In this document: positions 7,090 through 11,039 of the stretch, piece after piece
Layout of the letters: each line of letters opens with the position of its first letter
How positions within the stretch are numbered: the first letter of the stretch is position 1
Source: Polaromonas sp.
Lineage (GTDB): Bacteria; Pseudomonadota; Gammaproteobacteria; Burkholderiales; Burkholderiaceae_C
Assembly: GCA_014376885.1 (NCBI GenBank)
Contig: JACMQR010000390.1
Location: forward strand, 1-11,039
Direction of reading: 5' to 3'
DNA length: 11,039 bases
The notes under the pieces: generated by a model
The model's database searches: none
What the model was told of the DNA's origin: nothing
Seen by the model: only the letters and a program-made list of their open reading frames with translations
Translations under genes and position numbers: made by a program

Positions 7090-9489
7090 TCAGTTCGCCA
7101 GCCGTTTCCAGGTTTCAATGACCGTGTCGGGATTGAGCGAGATCGAGCCGATTCCCTGCTCTTTAAGCCACTGGGCAAAGTCGGCATGGTCGCTGGGCCC
7201 CTGGCCGCAGATACCGACGTACTTGCCCTGGCGCTTGCAGGCCGAGATGGCCAGGCTGAGCAAAGCCTTGACCGCCGGATCGCGTTCATCGAAATCCTTG
7301 GCCAGGATTTCCAGCCCGGAGTCGCGGTCCAGCCCCAGCGTGAGTTGGGTCAGGTCGTTCGAGCCGATCGAAAAGCCGTCGAAGTACTCCAAAAACTGGT
7401 CGGCCAGCACGGCGTTGCTCGGCACTTCGCACATCATGATGATGCGCAGGTCCTTGTCGCCGCGCTCGAGGCCGTGCTCGGCGAGCAGTTCCGTGACCGC
7501 CTTGGCCTGGCCGAGCGTGCGGACAAACGGCACCATGACCTGCACGTTCGTCAAGCCCATTTCGTTGCGCACCCGCTTGAGCGCCTCGCATTCCATGGCA
7601 AAGGCTTCGCGAAAATCGCTGCTGAGGTAGCGCGCGGCGCCGCGAAAGCCGAGCATTGGATTTTCCTCCTCGGGCTCGTAGCGCGAGCCGCCGATCAGCT
7701 TGCGGTACTCGTTGGACTTGAAGTCCGAAAGCCGAACGATCACCGGCTTGGGCCAGAAGGCCGCGGCAATGGTGGCAATGCCCTCGGCCACCTTGTCCAC
7801 ATAAAACCCGCGCGGCGACGCATGGCCGCGCGCCACGCTTTCCACTGCCTTTTTCAGATCCGGGTCGACATTGGGATAGTCCAGGATCGCCTTGGGGGGC
7901 ACGCCAATGTTGTTGTTGATGACAAACTCGAGCCGCGCCAAGCCGACGCCCTGGTTGGGCATCTGGCAAAAGTCAAAGGCCAGCTGCGGGTTGCCCACAT
8001 TCATCATGATCTTGATGTCGATGGGCGGCATTTCGCCGCGCACCACCTCGGTGATTTCGGTTTCCAGCACGCCGTCATAGATCGAGCCGGTGTCGCCTTC
8101 GGCGCAACTCACGGTGACCAGCATCCCGTCATTGAGCAGCTGAGTAGCGTTGCCGCAGCCGACGACGGCCGGTATGCCGAGCTCGCGCGCGATGATCGCC
8201 GCATGGCAGGTGCGGCCGCCGCGGTTGGTGACGATCGCGCTGGCCCGTTTCATGACCGGCTCCCAGTTCGGGTCTGTCATGTCGGTCACCAGCACGTCGC
8301 CCGGCCGCACCTGGTCCATGTCGCTGATGTCATGCACGATGCGGACCGGGCCAGTGCCGATTTTCTGGCCGATTGCCCGGCCCTCGGCCAGGATGGTTCC
8401 GGTGCCCTTGAGCTTGTAGCGCTGCTCGGCCTTGCCCTTGGCCTGGCTTTTCACGGTTTCAGGGCGGGCCTGCAAGATATAGAGCTGGCCGTCCGTGCCG
8501 TCCTTGCCCCATTCGATGTCCATGGCGCGGCCGTAATGGTTTTCAATGGTCACGGCGTAACGTGCCAGTTGCTCGACATCGGCATCGCTCAGGGAAAACC
8601 GGTTGCGCAGCTCGATCGGCACATCGGTGGTCTTGACCAGCTTGCCGCTGGCGTGCTTTTCCTGCGCCGTGGTGAACTCCATCTGCACCAGCTTGGAGCC
8701 CAGGTTGCGCCGGATCACGGCGCGATTGCCGGCGTTGAGCATCGGCTTGTGAACATAGAACTCGTCCGGATTCACAGCGCCCTGCACCACGGTTTCCCCC
8801 AGGCCGTAGCTCGAGGTGATGAACACGACGTCTTCAAAGCCGCTTTCGGTGTCGATGGTGAACATCACGCCGGCCGCACCGATGTCGCTGCGCACCATGC
8901 GCTGCACGCCGGCCGACAGCGCCACATCGGCATGGGCAAAGCCCTGGTGAACGCGGTAGCTGATGGCGCGGTCGTTGTACAGCGATGCAAACACCTCCTT
9001 CATCTTGGCCAGTACGTCGTCGATGCCGACCACGTTCAAAAAGGTTTCCTGCTGGCCGGCAAACGAGGCGTCCGGCAGGTCTTCGGCCGTGGCCGACGAT
9101 CGCACCGCAAAGCTGGCCAGGGAATTGCCAGCGCTCAGGGCCGCAAAGCTGCTGCGCACGGCTGTCTCGAATTCGGGGGGGAAGGGCTGGGCCTGGACCA
9201 GGTCCCGAATCTGCGCGCCAACCCGGGCCAGGGCGCGCACGTCCTCGGTGTCCAGGGCATCAAGCGCGGCATTGATCTTCTCGTCAAGCCCGGCGTGGGC
9301 CAGGAACTGCCGAAAGGCATGCGCCGTGGTGGCAAAGCCGGTAGGCACCTGCACGCCCTGGGGGCCGGTGGGCAGCTGGGAAATCATTTCGCCCAGGCTG
9401 GCATTCTTGCCGCCGACCGATTCGACATCGGTCATTCTCAGGCTTTCAAACGGCACCACCAGAGCGGTTGGCTCAAACAGGTTGGACAT
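7090..9489 (-). CDS. ppsA: Phosphoenolpyruvate synthase (pyruvate, water dikinase)
   Basis: This 799-residue cytoplasmic enzyme converts pyruvate, ATP and water to PEP, AMP and phosphate for gluconeogenesis. The N-terminal nucleotide-binding domain begins with [10 protein letters not shown] at residues 26-35. The swivelling phosphohistidine domain contains [19 protein letters not shown] with catalytic His429 (equivalent to His421 of E. coli PpsA). The C-terminal PEP/pyruvate TIM barrel has [17 protein letters not shown] from 709 and GICGQGPSD with Cys761. Length fits the family (about 790-800). A CTCC on the plus strand at 9497-9500 (GGAG on the coding strand) precedes the ATG at 9489 by 7 bases and supports this start. 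The regulator ppsR is transcribed divergently. Thr427, two residues before the catalytic His, is the expected target of PpsR. Confidence 0.98.
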   Translation of the reverse strand: MSNLFEPTALVVPFESLRMTDVESVGGKNASLGEMISQLPTGPQGVQVPTGFATTAHAFRQFLAHAGLDEKINAALDALDTEDVRALARVGAQIRDLVQAQPFPPEFETAVRSSFAALSAGNSLASFAVRSSATAEDLPDASFAGQQETFLNVVGIDDVLAKMKEVFASLYNDRAISYRVHQGFAHADVALSAGVQRMVRSDIGAAGVMFTIDTESGFEDVVFITSSYGLGETVVQGAVNPDEFYVHKPMLNAGNRAVIRRNLGSKLVQMEFTTAQEKHASGKLVKTTDVPIELRNRFSLSDADVEQLARYAVTIENHYGRAMDIEWGKDGTDGQLYILQARPETVKSQAKGKAEQRYKLKGTGTILAEGRAIGQKIGTGPVRIVHDISDMDQVRPGDVLVTDMTDPNWEPVMKRASAIVTNRGGRTCHAAIIARELGIPAVVGCGNATQLLNDGMLVTVSCAEGDTGSIYDGVLETEITEVVRGEMPPIDIKIMMNVGNPQLAFDFCQMPNQGVGLARLEFVINNNIGVPPKAILDYPNVDPDLKKAVESVARGHASPRGFYVDKVAEGIATIAAAFWPKPVIVRLSDFKSNEYRKLIGGSRYEPEEENPMLGFRGAARYLSSDFREAFAMECEALKRVRNEMGLTNVQVMVPFVRTLGQAKAVTELLAEHGLERGDKDLRIIMMCEVPSNAVLADQFLEYFDGFSIGSNDLTQLTLGLDRDSGLEILAKDFDERDPAVKALLSLAISACKRQGKYVGICGQGPSDHADFAQWLKEQGIGSISLNPDTVIETWKRLAN

Positions 9490-9669
9490 GCAAAGACTCC
9501 GGAAGGATAAAAAAACTGGGGAGCAGGCAAGGCGCCGTGTCCAACCGTGTTGTTCTTTTTAGAAGGTTGACCAGGCTCGCCAAGCCGTAGACTGGATAAT
9601 TGGCCCGATTGTAGGGGGCCGTCGCCCGGCACACCGGCCTTCGCTTTTCACCTGACAGAATCGAGCACC
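9490..9669. other. Divergent intergenic region ppsA-ppsR
   Basis: These 180 bases must carry the start signals of both genes. For ppsA (minus strand) a possible pair is TTGGCG (plus 9578-9583) and TAAAAA (plus 9556-9561) with a 16-base spacer. For ppsR, TTGACC at 9567-9572 and GATAAT at 9595-9600 are both present, but 22 bases apart, too far for an ordinary promoter. The ppsR leader has short stems: GGCCC/GGGCC (9602-9606, 9616-9620) and CCGG/CCGG (9626-9629, 9634-9637). I see no clear operator for a known regulator. Confidence 0.35.
9556..9583 (-). promoter_or_regulatory. Candidate ppsA promoter
   Basis: On the minus strand TTGGCG, a 16-base spacer and TAAAAA are about 67-94 bases upstream of the ppsA ATG. 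The match to the sigma-70 consensus is moderate, and only position and spacing support it. Confidence 0.3.
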
Positions 9670-10491
9670 ATGTCCAATCGCACTGTGTTTTTCATCTCGG
9701 ATGGCACCGGCATTACCGCAGAAACCTTTGGCAACGCCATACTGGCGCAGTTCGAGATCAGTCCGCGCCATGTCCGCCTGCCGTTCATCGACACCGTGGA
9801 CAAGGCCCACCAGGCCATCCGGCACATCAACCACACCGGCGACCTGGAGGGCAAGCGGCCGATCGTCTTCACCACGCTGGTGAACATGAACATCCTGGCG
9901 GTCATCAAGGCCCAGTGCAACGGCATGCTGCTGGACATGTTCGGCATGTTCGTGGCACCGCTGGAAAGTGAGCTGGGCATCAAGTCGAACCACCGGGTGG
10001 GCCGGTTTTCGGATGCCTCCAAGAGCAAGGCCTATGACGACCGCATCGAGGCGATCAACTTTTCCCTGGCGCATGACGATGGCCAGAGCCACCGCGATCT
10101 TGCGGGCTCGGACGTGATCCTGGTCGGCGTCAGCCGCAGCGGAAAAACCCCCACCACGCTGTACCTGGCGATGCAGTACGGCCTGAAGGCCTCCAACTAT
10201 CCGCTGATTCCCGAGGATTTCGAGCGCCGGCAGCTGCCGCCGGCCTTGGCGCCACACCGCAAGAAAATCTTTGGCCTGACGATCGCCCCGGACCGGCTGA
10301 GCCAGATTCGCAACGAACGACGGCCAAACTCAACCTACTCCAGCCTGGCCAACTGCCGCCATGAAATTCATGAAGCCGAGGCGATGATGCGCCGCGAAGG
10401 GATTCGCTGGCTGTCCACCACCACCAAGTCCATCGAGGAAATCGCCACCACCATCCTGCAGGAAATCAAACCGGAACGTCTGGAATACTGA
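9670..10491 (+). CDS. ppsR: PEP synthase regulatory protein (bifunctional kinase/pyrophosphorylase)
   Basis: This 273-residue protein of the DUF299 family switches PEP synthase off by ADP-dependent phosphorylation of a threonine next to its catalytic histidine, and on again by phosphate-dependent removal of that group. The N-terminus [16 protein letters not shown] is the family hallmark. The P-loop GVSRSGKT is at residues 153-160, followed by PTTLYLA and GLKASNYPL, and the C-terminal region has [23 protein letters not shown]. Length agrees with E. coli PpsR (277). It is divergent from its substrate gene ppsA, a common arrangement that makes assignment to PpsA rather than PPDK secure. No strong Shine-Dalgarno sequence precedes the ATG (only CGAG at 9662-9665). 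No T-run terminator follows the stop. Confidence 0.96.
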   Translation: MSNRTVFFISDGTGITAETFGNAILAQFEISPRHVRLPFIDTVDKAHQAIRHINHTGDLEGKRPIVFTTLVNMNILAVIKAQCNGMLLDMFGMFVAPLESELGIKSNHRVGRFSDASKSKAYDDRIEAINFSLAHDDGQSHRDLAGSDVILVGVSRSGKTPTTLYLAMQYGLKASNYPLIPEDFERRQLPPALAPHRKKIFGLTIAPDRLSQIRNERRPNSTYSSLANCRHEIHEAEAMMRREGIRWLSTTTKSIEEIATTILQEIKPERLEY

Positions 10492-10527
10492 GCCTGCATT
10501 TCACAGGTCTGCCGACAAAGTCTATTC

Positions 10528-10575
10528 GCTATCAATTTAGTAGCTGTAAAGCTTCGCTCTAAAAGCGCCAAAGCC
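10528..10575 (+). repeat. Dispersed AT-core repeat, copy B
   Basis: The core GCTATCAATTTAGTAGCTG (10528-10546) has GCTA/TAGC ends and is followed by an arm with AAGC, CGCT/AGCG and CAAAGCC. It equals the core of copy A (1764-1782) in 14 of 19 positions, same orientation. Intergenic placement just after a stop codon is typical for this kind of element. Membership in the Comamonadaceae repeat family is from memory. Confidence 0.55.
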
Positions 10576-10655
10576 GTATTTCTTCATTAAACTCGGACAT
10601 CGGATTGCTGGCTGCCGATTCACTCCGTTTGGCCAGCCAGTGCCAAGGTCCAGGC

Positions 10656-10692
10656 ATAGCCCGCAACAATTCGTCCCATAGACAATGCCTAT
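10656..10692 (+). promoter_or_regulatory. Predicted OxyR binding site upstream of ahpC
   Basis: Two 15-base half-sites lie exactly 7 bases apart: ATAG-N7-CAAT (10656-10670) and ATAG-N7-CTAT (10678-10692). This is the established OxyR tetramer layout (ATAG-N7-CTAT, N7, ATAG-N7-CTAT), with 15 of the 16 invariant positions matched. It ends 30 bases before a -10-like TATACA and shortly before where the -35 would be, the usual place for OxyR activation. The downstream gene is an AhpC peroxiredoxin, the classic OxyR target. Binding itself is inferred. Confidence 0.7.
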
Positions 10693-10695
10693 CCC

Positions 10696-10717
10696 GGCAA
10701 TGCTGGCAATGCTGGCA
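10696..10717 (+). repeat. Short tandem repeat GGCAATGCT
   Basis: GGCAATGCT occurs twice in tandem (10696-10704, 10705-10713) and continues as GGCA (10714-10717); a related GACAATGCC is at 10681-10689. It spans the expected -35 region of ahpC, so it may only be local duplication or may affect promoter spacing. Confidence 0.6.
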
Positions 10718-10722
10718 TAGGG

Positions 10723-10728
10723 TATACA
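10723..10728 (+). promoter_or_regulatory. Candidate -10 of the ahpC promoter
   Basis: TATACA lies 38 bases before the ahpC ATG. No good -35 is present 16-18 bases upstream (ATGCTG is the nearest), as expected for a promoter that needs an activator at the OxyR-like site. Confidence 0.45.
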
Positions 10729-10766
10729 CTGACCTGTTGTCAAATCTCAAATCTGGAATAAATAAA

Positions 10767-11039
10767 ATGTCTCTAATTAACACCACAGTTGTCCCGTTCA
10801 AGAACAATGCATACCAAAACGGCAAGTTCGTTTCTGTCAGCAATGAAAGCTTGAAAGGGAAGTGGTCGGTTTTTGTTTTTTTTCCGGCAGCGTTCACCTT
10901 CGTGTGCCCTACCGAACTGGGCGACCTGGCCGACAACTATGCCGAGTTCCAGAAAATGGGCGTGAACATTTACGGCGTGTCGACCGACACCCATTTCACG
11001 CACAAGGCGTGGCACGACAGTTCGCCGGAAATGGGCAAG
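10767..11039 (+). CDS. ahpC: Alkyl hydroperoxide reductase subunit C (peroxiredoxin), 3' end missing
   Basis: The first 91 codons are present and the frame is open to the window end. AhpC is a typical 2-Cys peroxiredoxin of the cytoplasm that reduces hydrogen peroxide and organic hydroperoxides, usually with AhpF or a thioredoxin-type donor. The start MSLINTTVVPFKNNAYQNGK is the classic AhpC N-terminus. The active site is FTFVCPTELGD with peroxidatic Cys47 and Thr44, and STDTHFTHKAWHDSS (72-86) is also characteristic. The usual PADF before the active site reads PAAF here, a variant I recall from other AhpC-like groups. The resolving cysteine lies in the missing part. GGA at 10755-10757 is a modest ribosome binding site. 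An OxyR-like site lies about 75 bases upstream. Codons 35-39 contain a T5-G-T8 stretch (10870-10883). Confidence 0.95.
   Translation, partial: MSLINTTVVPFKNNAYQNGKFVSVSNESLKGKWSVFVFFPAAFTFVCPTELGDLADNYAEFQKMGVNIYGVSTDTHFTHKAWHDSSPEMGK

Larger units (their letters stand above)
10492..10766. other. Intergenic region ppsR-ahpC
   Basis: These 275 bases are visibly richer in A+T than the genes around them. In order they hold a dispersed repeat (10528-10575), an inverted pair CTGGCTG/CAGCCAG (10608-10614, 10634-10640) without a T-run, a tandem OxyR-like site (10656-10692), a 9-base direct repeat (10696-10713), a -10-like TATACA (10723-10728) and GGA (10755-10757) as the ahpC ribosome binding site. 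I see no gene in it. Confidence 0.6.

Noticed and set aside
7186..9510. A 774-codon open frame antisense to ppsA
   Set aside because: It mirrors a certain, full-length ppsA. Long antisense frames are expected in GC-rich genes with G/C-biased third positions, and the translation shows no recognisable domain.
9567..9600. TTGACC and GATAAT as a ppsR promoter
   Set aside because: The boxes are 22 bases apart, outside the usual 16-18, so I do not call a promoter from them.
10608..10640. CTGGCTG/CAGCCAG inverted repeat as a terminator of ppsR
   Set aside because: The loop is about 19 bases and no T-run follows, so it does not look like an intrinsic terminator.

Overview
The window is GC-rich proteobacterial chromosome that looks like Burkholderiales, most likely family Comamonadaceae (Polaromonas, Rhodoferax or a relative). 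I base this on the protein families, the gene pairs, and two copies of a short AT-core repeat (core like CTATTGATTTGATAGCTG) that I recall as very abundant in that family. Nearly all the DNA is coding. I see no RNA gene, insertion sequence, phage gene or CRISPR array.

Layout from left to right. (1) Bases 1-3080 hold an assimilatory sulfate module on the + strand, cysH (5' end missing), cysD and cysN. The reading frames overlap at each junction (ATGA, then TGATG). CysDN makes APS, and CysH is the iron-sulfur APS-reductase type that reduces APS directly, which fits the absence of an APS-kinase domain on CysN. (2) Bases 3255-4769 hold fdxA, a seven-iron ferredoxin, followed by a thioredoxin-reductase-like ferredoxin-NADP+ reductase. 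A strong intrinsic terminator lies at about 4798. (3) Bases 4888-7048 hold a predicted hydroxymethylpyrimidine permease (CytX-like, + strand) and thiD (- strand), which meet tail to tail with a 17-base overlap. Both belong to pyrimidine salvage for thiamin. (4) Bases 7090-10491 hold ppsA (PEP synthase, - strand) and, divergently, its regulator ppsR (the bifunctional kinase/phosphorylase of PpsA). ppsA lies 41 bases upstream of thiD on the same strand. (5) Bases 10492-11039 hold an AT-richer intergenic stretch with the second repeat copy and a near-perfect tandem OxyR-type site, then the first 91 codons of ahpC, cut by the window edge.

The genes are housekeeping metabolism and I found no undescribed multi-gene system. 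The points most worth a second look are the repeat element that has become the first ~20 codons of cysN, the predicted OxyR operator of ahpC, the short ppsA-thiD gap with a weak terminator, and the convergent permease/thiD overlap.
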